In this document: positions 9,640 to 17,907 of the stretch, piece after piece
Layout: every line of letters starts with the position of its first letter
Position numbering within the stretch: the first letter of the stretch is position 1
NCBI GenBank assembly: GCA_965249175.1
Contig: OZ252227.1
Coordinates: 2,108,001-2,172,000, forward strand
Direction of reading: 5' to 3'
DNA: 64,000 nt
Source of the DNA: CAZYFH01 sp965249175
GTDB lineage: Bacteria; Acidobacteriota; Vicinamibacteria; Vicinamibacterales; UBA8438
The notes under the pieces: model-generated
The model's database searches: none
Seen by the model: only the letters and a program-made list of their open reading frames with translations
Told to the model about the DNA's origin: nothing
Position numbers and translations under genes: made by a program

Positions 9640-10377
9640 CTAGGACGGGCCAAGCCGTTCCATCAGGGTCTTGAGCCGGCGCCGGCTCACCTCGAGGCGA
9701 GCGCCGTTCGTGAGCGCTGCCTCGCCGTATCCACCCGGGAGCGGCGTGACCTCCTTGACGGCGTCCAGATTCACGATCGCCGAGCGGGACACGCGACAGA
9801 ACCGCGCGGGATCCAGGCGCGCTTCGAGCGTGCTCAGGCTCGGCTGCATCCACGAGTGCTCCTCAGCCGTTCTCAGTTGGGTCAGTCCTCCCTCAGACGT
9901 GAACAGGATGACCGCGTCCGCAGGCACGACCCGGTAGCGCGTCCCATGCTTCGCGAGAAACCGCGCTGGATAGGCCCCGGCCGCCTGACTGGCCCGATCC
10001 ACGGATCCCTCCTCGGTGGTCCTCCCGACGTCGCGGACCCGGTCCACCGCTTTGGCGAGTCTCGCGCGCGTAATGGGTTTGAGCAGGTAGTCGACGGCGT
10101 GCAGCTCGAAGGCATCGACCGCATGCTCCTCGAACGCGGTGCAGAAGACGAACTTGGGACGCGGCGCGGGCATCGAGGCCGCGAGGTCCAGGCCACTGCA
10201 GCCAGGCATCTGGATGTCCAGAAACACCACGTCCGGCCTCAGCTCGAGGATCAGCTCGAGGGCGTGCTCGCCGTCCTCGGCCTCGCCAACGACCTCGACG
10301 TCGTCGAAGGCCGCGAGCAACCGGCGAAGCCGCTCACGGGCCGGCTGTTCGTCGTCAACGAGGAGTGCGCGCACCAT
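9640..10377 (-). CDS. LytTR-type response regulator
   Basis: 245 residues. The receiver domain (1-120) has the phospho-acceptor Asp in VVFLDIQMPG and the lysine in YLLKPI. The C-terminal 100 residues form a LytTR DNA-binding domain (RFCRVSRSAIVNLDAV, then LEVSRRRLKTLMERL). It is the last gene of a three-gene operon with the LytS-like kinase and the receiver-phosphatase, and its start overlaps the preceding gene by 23 bp. I use the ATG at 10377; an earlier ATG at 10413 would increase the overlap. Confidence 0.9.
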   Translation of the reverse strand: MVRALLVDDEQPARERLRRLLAAFDDVEVVGEAEDGEHALELILELRPDVVFLDIQMPGCSGLDLAASMPAPRPKFVFCTAFEEHAVDAFELHAVDYLLKPITRARLAKAVDRVRDVGRTTEEGSVDRASQAAGAYPARFLAKHGTRYRVVPADAVILFTSEGGLTQLRTAEEHSWMQPSLSTLEARLDPARFCRVSRSAIVNLDAVKEVTPLPGGYGEAALTNGARLEVSRRRLKTLMERLGPS

Positions 10378-11494
10378 GAGCGGAACCGTCGCGTGAATCG
10401 CGATCTCCGACACGCGCGATGACGAGCGTCATGTCGTCATGCTGGGGTCTCTCCCCGGCGAACGCGTCAACCTCGGTCAGGATCAGCGTTTCGAGCTCGG
10501 ACGGTTCCAGGTGTGGGTGGTCCGTCGCGAGCTGCACCAACCGCTCGTCGCCAAACTCCTCGGCCGCCACGTTCATCGCCTCGGTCACGCCATCGGTGAA
10601 CAGCACGAGGGTATCTCCGAGGTCGACGTCGGCCGACGCCTGGGCGAACGGAGCATCCGGCATGAGGCCAATCGCCGTGCCCGTCGCACCAAGTCGCTCG
10701 ACCGAATGGTCGCTCCGCACGATGAGCGGCGGGTTGTGCCCCGCGTTGACGTAGTGCAGGGTGCGTGTCGCGTCGTCGAACACCCCGTAGAAGAGCGTCG
10801 CGTACTTGTCGCCGTCGGTCGAGGCGTAGATCAACCGGTTGAGCTCGTTCATCAGCGCGGCGAGATCGTCGCCGTATTGCCGGACCAGCGTCTGGAGCCG
10901 ACCCTGCAGCCCGGCCATCAGCAGGCCGGCATACAGACCCTTGCCCGAAACATCGCCGACGACCAGCCCGAGCCGACCGTCGGCACTGGGGAGGAAGTCG
11001 TAGTAATCGCCCCCGACGCCGCGCGCCGGACGACAGACGCCCGTCACGATGAGATTGCCGGCCGGGAGCGCCTGCGGGAGCAGTCGTGCCTGCGCCTGCG
11101 AGGCGACCACGACTTCATGCCGGAGCTCCTCCCGCTCGTCCATCGACTGGCGTACCCGGTCGACCGCCCGCGCCAAGCGTTGTCGGTTGAGCGGTTTCAG
11201 CAGGTAGTCGACGGCGTCGTGCTCGAAGGCGTCGATGGCGTACTGATCGTACGCGGTGCAGAAGATGATGCGCGGGCGCGGGGGCGGAAGCGACGCCACC
11301 AGCTCCAGGCCGGAGCGGCCGGGCATCTGAATGTCGAGAAACACCAGATTCGGCCGGGCCTCGGTGATCTTTTCGAGCGCCTCCTCGGCGTCCTCGGCCA
11401 CCCCGACCACACGGACCGTGCCCAGCTCCCGCAGCAGCGCCTGCAGGCGGTCCCGCGCCGGTTCCTCGTCGTCGACGAGCACCGCGCGGATCAT
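10355..11494 (-). CDS. Response regulator fused to SpoIIE-type PP2C phosphatase
   Basis: 379 residues. The N-terminal receiver (1-120) has VFLDIQMPGRSG and YLLKPLN. A helical linker joins it to a PPM/SpoIIE phosphatase domain (about 140-370) with GGDYYDFL, VGDVSGKGLYAGLLMAG, VNAGHNPPLI and VLFTDGVTEA. Such RsbU/RssB-like proteins dephosphorylate anti-sigma-factor antagonists upon receiver phosphorylation. The gene overlaps the histidine kinase gene by ATGA, so one sensor probably drives both this phosphatase and the LytTR regulator. No anti-sigma or antagonist gene is nearby. Confidence 0.9.
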   Translation of the reverse strand: MIRAVLVDDEEPARDRLQALLRELGTVRVVGVAEDAEEALEKITEARPNLVFLDIQMPGRSGLELVASLPPPRPRIIFCTAYDQYAIDAFEHDAVDYLLKPLNRQRLARAVDRVRQSMDEREELRHEVVVASQAQARLLPQALPAGNLIVTGVCRPARGVGGDYYDFLPSADGRLGLVVGDVSGKGLYAGLLMAGLQGRLQTLVRQYGDDLAALMNELNRLIYASTDGDKYATLFYGVFDDATRTLHYVNAGHNPPLIVRSDHSVERLGATGTAIGLMPDAPFAQASADVDLGDTLVLFTDGVTEAMNVAAEEFGDERLVQLATDHPHLEPSELETLILTEVDAFAGERPQHDDMTLVIARVGDRDSRDGSAHGARTPR

Positions 11495-13506
11495 CGCTGC
11501 CCTGCCGCAGCGCCGGCCAGCGGATCACCCTCGGCTACGCCGGTGCCGGCGTCGGCCGTCCACGGCAATAGAATCGCCGCGACGGTCAACTCCTGCTCGT
11601 CATCACGCTCGAGCGTCAGCGCCGCACGGTCGCCGTAGTACCCGCGGAGCCGCTCACGGATGTTCTTCAGGCCGTAGCTGGACCCGTCGGCCTGGACGGC
11701 CGGCTTGCGATCTCCGAACCCAGGACCGTTGTCAGCCACGCAGATACGCAACCCGTCGTCTGCGGGAGACGCATCGACGACGACCTGACCAACGCCGCGC
11801 ACCGCCGCCACCCCGTGCTTCACGGCGTTTTCCACGAGGGTTTGGACCATCATCGTCGGCACAACCGCGGCGGTCACGGCGGCGTCGAGCGTCACTCGAC
11901 ACTCGAGTCGGCGCCCGAACCGTGCCTGTTCCACGTCGAGATACGCCCGCACGAACTCGATCTCGTCCTCGAGCGGCGCCCATTCGCGCTCTGACCGCCG
12001 CAAGGTGTAACGGAACACCTCGGCCAGCTGCTCGACGGTCCGGTCGGCCCGACCCGGGTCCTTGTGAATAAGGCCGGCGATCGCGTTGAGCGCGTTGAAG
12101 AGAAAGTGCGGGTTGATCTGCGCGCGCAACGCTTTCAAGTCGGACCGGCTGGCCTGGAGCGAGAGCTCCTTGGCCCGGCGCTCCTGGGCTTGTTCCCGCT
12201 CCTGCAGGCGCGTGTTCTCGAACATGTACGCAAACACGTCCGCCAGTGAGCCCAACAGCGACCGATCTTCGCTGAAGAACGGTGTGCCGCCCGCGCGGCG
12301 TCCCAACCGCATCACGCCCACGCGTCCGCTTCCACCATCGATCGGTATGTCGATCGTGCTGTCGAAAGGCTCGGTCGCCCGACCGTCAGACGTCACGTCG
12401 ATGCGCGCGGGTGCCCGGAAGATGGTGGAGATGCCTTGCTCGGCTCGATCGACGAGCTGGCCCTCGCTCGTGGCCCGCTGCATGCTCGACAGAAACTGCT
12501 TCACCGCCTCCACCGTGGTGAACCGCCGGCCGAGCCAGACAGCATCCACCCACGACCAGACGCGCCGATACAGCCACGGCAACGCGACCGCGACCGGCAG
12601 CAGCGCCAGGGCGTACACCCACGGCTCCGCCCACGCGAAGTCGACGCCCTCCAGCATCGGAAGCAGCACGGCGAGGTATGTCGTCAACACCAGAATGGTC
12701 AGCAGGAGGCAGAGACCGCGCTTGATGAACAGGTCGAAAAAGGTGTATCGGTCCGTCAAGTAGACGGTGCCGAAACAGATGAGCAGCGGAATCGAGTACA
12801 TCGCCGTGCGCAGGAGTCCCTCGAACCTGATCACGCCCATGTTGCCCATGACGACGACGGCGCTGAAGCCGATCATGACGGCGATGAGACTCCGCATCCC
12901 GATCCGACGGGTCCGCTCGCCGGTGTTCTCGCGACGCTGTCTAGACCTCGCGAATGCCCGAAAGCCGTACCCGAAACCGACCGCGAGGAGTAGCCCCAGG
13001 AAGATTCCGGCGGTCCCGAGGAACCGGTTCAAGGTCTCGGCTTCGCCGCGGGAGGGCCCCCCCGCCGGAAGCACCCACCCGAACGCGGCTACGAGGATCG
13101 CCAGCGACATGACCGGTCCCACCACATACAACACCCGGAGCGTGACCGCCCAGCCACGCGGTGGGGGCTCGGCAGCGCCCCGCCGGCCCGTGCCGTCGTC
13201 GGTCGCTCGGTGCGAGGCTGCGGCCGAGAACAGGTGCATGACCAGCGGCGGAAAGAGGAAAGCCAGCGCGAAGGTCCCGAGCTGGGGGAGATTCGGATCG
13301 AGGCCGGGAATGATCGGGCTGAGTGTAAAGAGGAGATTGAGCGCGAACCACAGGAGCGTGACGAATGAGATCGCGCCCTCGACGAGATAGACCCGCCCGA
13401 GGGTCTTGGACGTGCGAGCCCCACGCAGCCAGACGACGAACAAGGCCGCGAACGTGAAGGCCCCGAACGTGTACATCAGCAGACTGATCAGGCCTACGAG
13501 ATCCAT
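11491..13506 (-). CDS. LytS-like sensor histidine kinase
   Basis: 671 residues. The N-terminal 330 residues hold about eight hydrophobic segments (7TM-type sensor region). A GAF-like stretch (about 345-450) follows, then the His_kinase domain with the phospho-site in LRAQINPHFLFNALNAI (about residue 475) and an ATPase domain with VENAVKHGV and VADNGPGFG. The INPHFLFN motif marks the LytS/YesM type, the usual partner of LytTR regulators. It is the first gene of the operon and ends in an ATGA with the next gene. The signal it senses is unknown. Confidence 0.9.
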   Translation of the reverse strand: MDLVGLISLLMYTFGAFTFAALFVVWLRGARTSKTLGRVYLVEGAISFVTLLWFALNLLFTLSPIIPGLDPNLPQLGTFALAFLFPPLVMHLFSAAASHRATDDGTGRRGAAEPPPRGWAVTLRVLYVVGPVMSLAILVAAFGWVLPAGGPSRGEAETLNRFLGTAGIFLGLLLAVGFGYGFRAFARSRQRRENTGERTRRIGMRSLIAVMIGFSAVVVMGNMGVIRFEGLLRTAMYSIPLLICFGTVYLTDRYTFFDLFIKRGLCLLLTILVLTTYLAVLLPMLEGVDFAWAEPWVYALALLPVAVALPWLYRRVWSWVDAVWLGRRFTTVEAVKQFLSSMQRATSEGQLVDRAEQGISTIFRAPARIDVTSDGRATEPFDSTIDIPIDGGSGRVGVMRLGRRAGGTPFFSEDRSLLGSLADVFAYMFENTRLQEREQAQERRAKELSLQASRSDLKALRAQINPHFLFNALNAIAGLIHKDPGRADRTVEQLAEVFRYTLRRSEREWAPLEDEIEFVRAYLDVEQARFGRRLECRVTLDAAVTAAVVPTMMVQTLVENAVKHGVAAVRGVGQVVVDASPADDGLRICVADNGPGFGDRKPAVQADGSSYGLKNIRERLRGYYGDRAALTLERDDEQELTVAAILLPWTADAGTGVAEGDPLAGAAAGQR

Positions 13507-13563
13507 GGGGCACTCGACGGTGGTATCGTCGCGACGCGCAGCAACGCCGGACAGTTGGTGGCC

Positions 13564-14067
13564 CTAAGCATAGTCTCCACGTCCCCTGGCGCCGACCGGG
13601 GTGGCGCGGGTATACGGGGCGAGCGTGGCCGGCAGACGTCGACGCATGATAACCGCGCCGATGATGCTGACCGCCAGCGACGCGGCGATGACCATGCCCC
13701 AGAACGGCGTGTTGGGAATCCGGCCGAGCGTTTCCGCCGCGGCGGCCGCGAGCAGCCCGACATACGACCCACCCATCATGTACGCATGCGCTGCGACCCA
13801 CCCCGACGACCGCCGGCGCGCCGGCAGCCACCCTGCGACGATCGTCACCAGGCTGAACAGCGCGGCCACGTGAAACGGACCGAAGTGCCCCAACAGCCCG
13901 TACAGCATGAACGCGGTGCCGTTCACGCCGAGCATGAGGAACCCGTAGGTCCGCCCCAGTCGTCGATGTCGGGGCGTGCCCTTGCGCTCCATCGCGACGA
14001 CACCTCCCGCGGCCATCGCGGCCAGCGCCAGCAGAAAGTGTATCCACCCGATGAGTGTGACCGGCAC
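13564..14067 (-). CDS. Small integral membrane protein, DUF2306-like
   Basis: 167 residues with four hydrophobic segments (around 5-30, 45-65, 75-95, 110-145) and conserved-looking histidines in HRRLGRTYG and AHAYMMGGSYVG. This resembles the DUF2306 family of four-helix membrane proteins; the function is unknown. I chose the GTG at 14067, which starts right at the first membrane segment and follows a G-rich stretch; the frame stays open upstream to 14451 but reads as low-complexity arginine-rich sequence. It lies downstream of the sensor kinase operon without overlap. Confidence 0.65.
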   Translation of the reverse strand: MPVTLIGWIHFLLALAAMAAGGVVAMERKGTPRHRRLGRTYGFLMLGVNGTAFMLYGLLGHFGPFHVAALFSLVTIVAGWLPARRRSSGWVAAHAYMMGGSYVGLLAAAAAETLGRIPNTPFWGMVIAASLAVSIIGAVIMRRRLPATLAPYTRATPVGARGRGDYA

Positions 14068-14312
14068 CCAACCCCCTTTTCCGGTATCGCGCCGTTGTGT
14101 CGCGCTCAGGCCGACTCCGTTGCGGCCCTCACAGGAAGATACGGGCACGAAGGCTTGATTCCGGCAGGATCGGGTGAGCGGTCGATCTTCCGCCATGAAC
14201 GGAGCGCTTGCGGGCCCTACGGTGGTGGCATACCCTGGCCAGGATCCCACCTGGCGAACGGGGAACGGCGACACGGTGACCGTGGTCGGTCGGTTCAGAA
14301 CCGGAGGAGCGC

Positions 14313-15665
14313 ATGTCGCAGGGTACGGAGCTTGATCGGAGAGCGTTTCTTCGGAGCGCCGGAACCGCCGCGCTCGCCGGGGCGCTGGGGACGACGCCGG
14401 CGGGAGCTGCCGCACCGGTGCTCGGGTCCGCCGCCCAACCTGACGGCGCACGATACGACTTCGACACGGTCTACAGCCGGATCGGCACCGATTCCTCGAA
14501 GTGGGACCGTCAGATCGCGCGATACGGCCGTGATCAGGTCCAGGTGGGCATGGGCACCGCCGACCAGGACTTCAGATCGGCGCCGGCCATCACGCGCGCG
14601 CTCCGCGCCCGCGTCGAGCACGAGAACTACGGCTATATGACGATCCCGGACGCCTATCGGCAGTCGATCGTCAACTGGAATCGGCGACGCTACGGTCTCG
14701 ACATCGACCCCGAGACCATCCGCAATTCCGCGGGCGTGCACCCGGCGATCATCAGCACGTTGCGTGCGTTCTGCCCGCCTCGGAGCAAGGTGCTTCTCTT
14801 GGCGCCGGCCTACGACGGGTTCTACGCGGACATCCGCATCGTCGATACAGTGGCCGAGGAAAGTCCGCTGCGACTCGTCAACGGTCGGTACGAGATCGAC
14901 TTCGACGACTTCGAGCGGCGGATCGATCACGACGTCCACGCGTTCCTTCTCTGCAATCCGCACAACCCGACAGGGAATGTCTGGTCGCGGGAGGACCTGA
15001 CGCGGCTGGGCGAGATTTGCACGCGTCGACGGGTCGTCGTCCTCGCCGATGAGATCCACTGCGACTTCGTGACCGCGGGCAACACGTACACACCCTACGC
15101 GACGCTCCAGGACGCGGAGATCGTCCGGAACAGCATCACCTACAAGTCGGTCAGCAAGTCGTTCAACCTGTCGGCGATGCGGTGCGCCTACCTGTTCTCG
15201 ACGAATCCCGACTACCTCGACCGGATCACCGGTCCCGGTCAGCTCAGGCAGGCCATGAGCACACTGAGCATCGTCGCGGCGCAGGCCGCCTACGACGAGT
15301 GTGAGGAGTGGCTCGACCAGCTCGTCGACTACATCGACGGCACGCAGACGGCCGTCGAGTCGTTCGTGCGATCGAGCATGCCGCACGTGCGGATGGTCAA
15401 GCCGGAGGGCACCTACCTCGCCTGGTTGGACGTCAGCGATGCGATGCGGGTCGTCGATGTCACGCCGACCGCGGCCGATGACGCCTCATCGACGCCGGAG
15501 GCGCTGTTTCAGCGTTACCTCGTGGAGCACGCGCACATCCACATCAATCCCGGATCCAGCTACGGTCTCGGCGGGTCCGGCCGGATGCGCATGAACATCG
15601 CGACGTCGAGGAAGCTGGTCGAGCTCGCGTTGACCAATATTGCGGCGGCCCTACAGAACGCGTAG
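14313..15665 (+). CDS. Tat-exported MalY/PatB-family PLP enzyme (cystathionine beta-lyase / aminotransferase fold)
   Basis: 450 residues. The N-terminus has DRRAFLRSAG followed by a hydrophobic, alanine-rich stretch, a Tat signal. The rest is a class I/II fold-type I PLP enzyme of the MalY/PatB branch: FLLCNPHNPTGNVWS, VVVLADEIHCDF and the PLP lysine in YKSVSKSFNLSAMR. Cytoplasmic relatives cleave cystathionine or other C-S bonds. A good ribosome site (GGAGGAG) precedes the ATG at 14313. Export of the folded, cofactor-loaded enzyme would place it in the periplasm, which is unusual. The substrate is unknown. Confidence 0.88.
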   Translation: MSQGTELDRRAFLRSAGTAALAGALGTTPAGAAAPVLGSAAQPDGARYDFDTVYSRIGTDSSKWDRQIARYGRDQVQVGMGTADQDFRSAPAITRALRARVEHENYGYMTIPDAYRQSIVNWNRRRYGLDIDPETIRNSAGVHPAIISTLRAFCPPRSKVLLLAPAYDGFYADIRIVDTVAEESPLRLVNGRYEIDFDDFERRIDHDVHAFLLCNPHNPTGNVWSREDLTRLGEICTRRRVVVLADEIHCDFVTAGNTYTPYATLQDAEIVRNSITYKSVSKSFNLSAMRCAYLFSTNPDYLDRITGPGQLRQAMSTLSIVAAQAAYDECEEWLDQLVDYIDGTQTAVESFVRSSMPHVRMVKPEGTYLAWLDVSDAMRVVDVTPTAADDASSTPEALFQRYLVEHAHIHINPGSSYGLGGSGRMRMNIATSRKLVELALTNIAAALQNA

Positions 15666-15675
15666 CCCCGCCTAC

Positions 15676-16305
15676 TCAGGCGGTACGCTTGGGGACGAAG
15701 CCGCGGAAGACGATGAGCAGCCCCATGGCGATCAGCACGAGCGGCCAGCCGGTCTCGATGACCGGGAGGACCCACATCTCCAGCCAGCCGAGGGTGAAGG
15801 AGAATCCGACCACTCCCGCCACGGCGTTGAGTGCGGCCGGCACGAGCAGGCCGGATTCGCGACGTCGACCCGCCACCCAGGTCGCCAGAAACGCCATTCC
15901 TCCAATGAGCGGGTAGGCGGGCCAATACACCTCCATCTCCCACCACCCCAGCGGACCGAGGGTAAAGGCGAAGAAGAAGAGGCCCACGAGAAGCCCCGCC
16001 GTACCGAGAAAGATGCGTCCGGCGCCGCGGTCCTTGCCCGTGAAAAACGAGACGAGGAGGGCGGCTCCCGCCAGACACGGCAGGATGGGCCACATCTCTT
16101 CGAGACCTGGGAGGTTGACGCCGAGGTTTTGCAGGAAGATCCAGGTGCCGACAACCACGAGCACGGTGCCAAGAATGAGATGCCCCTTCGGGCGTCGGTG
16201 CGTCGCGATCACATCTGCCGTCGTCCCGACCTCGGTGTGGTGGGTCGGGTCCACGTCTGTCATCGTCCCGACTTCGTCGTGGTGGGTTGCGTCCACGTCT
16301 GTCAT
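15676..16305 (-). CDS. LiaI/LiaF-type transmembrane protein with repeated acidic-histidine N-terminus
   Basis: 209 residues. Residues 1-40 consist of two near-identical 14-residue units (TDVDATHHDEVGTM and TDVDPTHHTEVGTT) and a third, diverged one. Six hydrophobic segments follow in three pairs, each resembling the LiaI/LiaF transmembrane region (WPILPCLAGAALL, YWPAYPLIGGMAFL, GWPLVLIAMGLLIV). It is the last gene of a three-gene operon with a LiaF-like and a PspC-like protein, so a role in envelope-stress sensing is plausible but unproven. Confidence 0.7.
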   Translation of the reverse strand: MTDVDATHHDEVGTMTDVDPTHHTEVGTTADVIATHRRPKGHLILGTVLVVVGTWIFLQNLGVNLPGLEEMWPILPCLAGAALLVSFFTGKDRGAGRIFLGTAGLLVGLFFFAFTLGPLGWWEMEVYWPAYPLIGGMAFLATWVAGRRRESGLLVPAALNAVAGVVGFSFTLGWLEMWVLPVIETGWPLVLIAMGLLIVFRGFVPKRTA

Positions 16306-16315
16306 CGTCCCGACC
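16206..16315 (-). repeat. Tandem ~42-bp repeat at the 5' end of the membrane-protein gene
   Basis: On the minus strand a unit beginning GAGGTCGGGACGATGACAGA recurs with a 42-bp period for about two and a half copies. The first partial copy lies upstream of the annotated ATG and contains that ATG. The repeat encodes the His/Asp-rich N-terminus. A period divisible by three means copy-number change would keep the frame. Confidence 0.65.
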
Positions 16316-16340
16316 TCATCGGTGAAGCGCCGCGGTGTGT

Positions 16341-17213
16341 TCAGTCCGAGCGGATGACGACGCGGTTGAACGCGCCGTCGGAACGCAGGCGGTAAGCCGG
16401 GCCGCTCAGCTCACCTCGGTTCGCGCGGCGGTCCACCAGGTTGTTGACGCCGTTGGTCCGGACGCGCACCGGGGTGTCCTCGGGTACCACCAGCTCGAGA
16501 TGGTTAAAGGCGCCTTCCAAGGTCACCCGTGTGTCCGTCAGGGGTGTCCCCAGACGCAACGTGAGGTCGTTGAACGCCCCGTCGAGGTCCGCGCGCGTGA
16601 CCTCGATGGTCGCCAGATCGAGCTCCCCCTCGGCGAACGAGGTCGCCAGACGAAGTGCGACCGGCAGGTCGTTGGCCACGTCCACCTCCCAGCGGTGTCG
16701 CCGGAGGGGCAGGAAACGAATGCTGCCGGAGTACCAGCGGTCGCTGCGCAGACGGACCCGCGACGAGTCGCCGCGACCGGTCACGCGCACGCGGCCGAGA
16801 TCGGATGGTGCCGTACGTCCCTGAAGCAGCATCCGTGGAGTTCCCGGAACGGCGCGCACCGCCAGATCCGCGAGTGCCATCTCCGCGTCCAGGCTCCAAC
16901 GCTCAACCCCGGGGTCACGTGCCGCCCGCACCGTGCTCCACTCCGCCGAGAGCATGACCGGACCGCGCCATGCCACGTAACTCAGGGTCCCCATGATGAC
17001 CAGTGGCGATACCAACACGGCCCACGGAGTTCTGCTGTGCTGGAACATCAGGCGCAGCCCGAGGGCGATCAGCACGACCGGCCAATATGCCAACGCATCG
17101 AGCCAGAAGCCACGGTGCAGGAATCCCTGCGTGGTCAGGAGGAAGAACACGCCGAAGCCGATAAAGCTCAGCCCGCGCGACACGCGGCCCCAGAGGATGC
17201 GTGTGTTGCTCAT
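16341..17213 (-). CDS. LiaF-like membrane protein with C-terminal beta-helical region
   Basis: 290 residues. Four hydrophobic segments span residues 10-85 (WPVVLIALGLRLMF is the LiaF-type signature). Residues 90-290 form a soluble repeat-rich region with LDGAFNDLTLRL and LEGAFNHLELVVP, typical of the cell-wall-active antibiotic response domain of LiaF/VraT proteins. The start overlaps the stop of the PspC-like gene (ATGA at 17210-17213). In Firmicutes LiaF restrains the LiaS kinase; here no such kinase is adjacent, so the partner is unknown. Confidence 0.75.
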   Translation of the reverse strand: MSNTRILWGRVSRGLSFIGFGVFFLLTTQGFLHRGFWLDALAYWPVVLIALGLRLMFQHSRTPWAVLVSPLVIMGTLSYVAWRGPVMLSAEWSTVRAARDPGVERWSLDAEMALADLAVRAVPGTPRMLLQGRTAPSDLGRVRVTGRGDSSRVRLRSDRWYSGSIRFLPLRRHRWEVDVANDLPVALRLATSFAEGELDLATIEVTRADLDGAFNDLTLRLGTPLTDTRVTLEGAFNHLELVVPEDTPVRVRTNGVNNLVDRRANRGELSGPAYRLRSDGAFNRVVIRSD

Positions 17214-17761
17214 GCCCGCTCCTCACGAGCGCGCATCAGTAACCGGACCCCGATGGCGACGAGGACCAGCGGCAGCAGGTTGTCGAAGCTCAGCCAGCGC
17301 GGCCAGTGGAACATCCAGGCGAAGCGATCAAGCAAGAAGACCGACCCCACGACGATGAGGATGACGCCGGCAATCATGTGGCCGCGTCCGGATTCCGCCA
17401 CCTCGCGGACCTCATTGACGACGTTCTCGCCGGCCGCTCGTATCCGCTCCCCGGCCGCACGCGCCTCTTCCGCCACCTGCTCCCCGGCGCCGCCCGCCTC
17501 CTCCGCCACGTCAACCCCGGCGGCAGCCGCTTCCTCCGCCACGTGCTCACCAGCGGGCGTCTGCTGGGCAACGCCGTCGTCCTGAGTCGGGACGATGACC
17601 CAACAGATGACGTAAAACAGCAGCCCGATGCCGTTCGCGAGGGCCAGCAGCACGAAGCCCAGGCGGACGAAGACCGGGTCGACGTTGAAATAGTCGGCGA
17701 AGCCGGCGGCCACGCCGCCAACCATCGCGCTCTTTCGGCTTCTCGTCAGGCGTCGAGCCAT
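17210..17761 (-). CDS. PspC-domain protein with LiaI/F-like C-terminus
   Basis: 183 residues. The PspC domain (1-60) reads RSRKSAMVGGVAAGFADYF and continues with one membrane segment (GFVLLALANGIGLLFYVICWVI in essence). An Ala/Glu-rich heptad stretch (70-125, repeated AAGE.VAEEA units) probably forms a coiled coil. A second hydrophobic pair lies at 130-175. It heads a three-gene membrane operon. PspC proteins sense membrane damage in the phage-shock response; no PspA-like gene is present here. Confidence 0.82.
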   Translation of the reverse strand: MARRLTRSRKSAMVGGVAAGFADYFNVDPVFVRLGFVLLALANGIGLLFYVICWVIVPTQDDGVAQQTPAGEHVAEEAAAAGVDVAEEAGGAGEQVAEEARAAGERIRAAGENVVNEVREVAESGRGHMIAGVILIVVGSVFLLDRFAWMFHWPRWLSFDNLLPLVLVAIGVRLLMRAREERA

Positions 17762-17907
17762 GTCCCCCCGCGCCGGCGGCTGCGGTCAGCGCCCGCCATC
17801 ACTTCCGTTTACGAGATTTGGGCCCGGGACGTTGCATCGATGTCCTCATGGATACCGGCGAATCGGTAGAATGCGGGTGGCCCACGTCGGTCGTTTCCTT
17901 ACAGCTC

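Noticed and set aside
10439..11638. 399-codon plus-strand frame over the receiver-phosphatase gene
   Set aside because: Pure shadow: no motifs, no ribosome site, and the minus-strand gene has intact catalytic residues and overlaps its neighbours properly.
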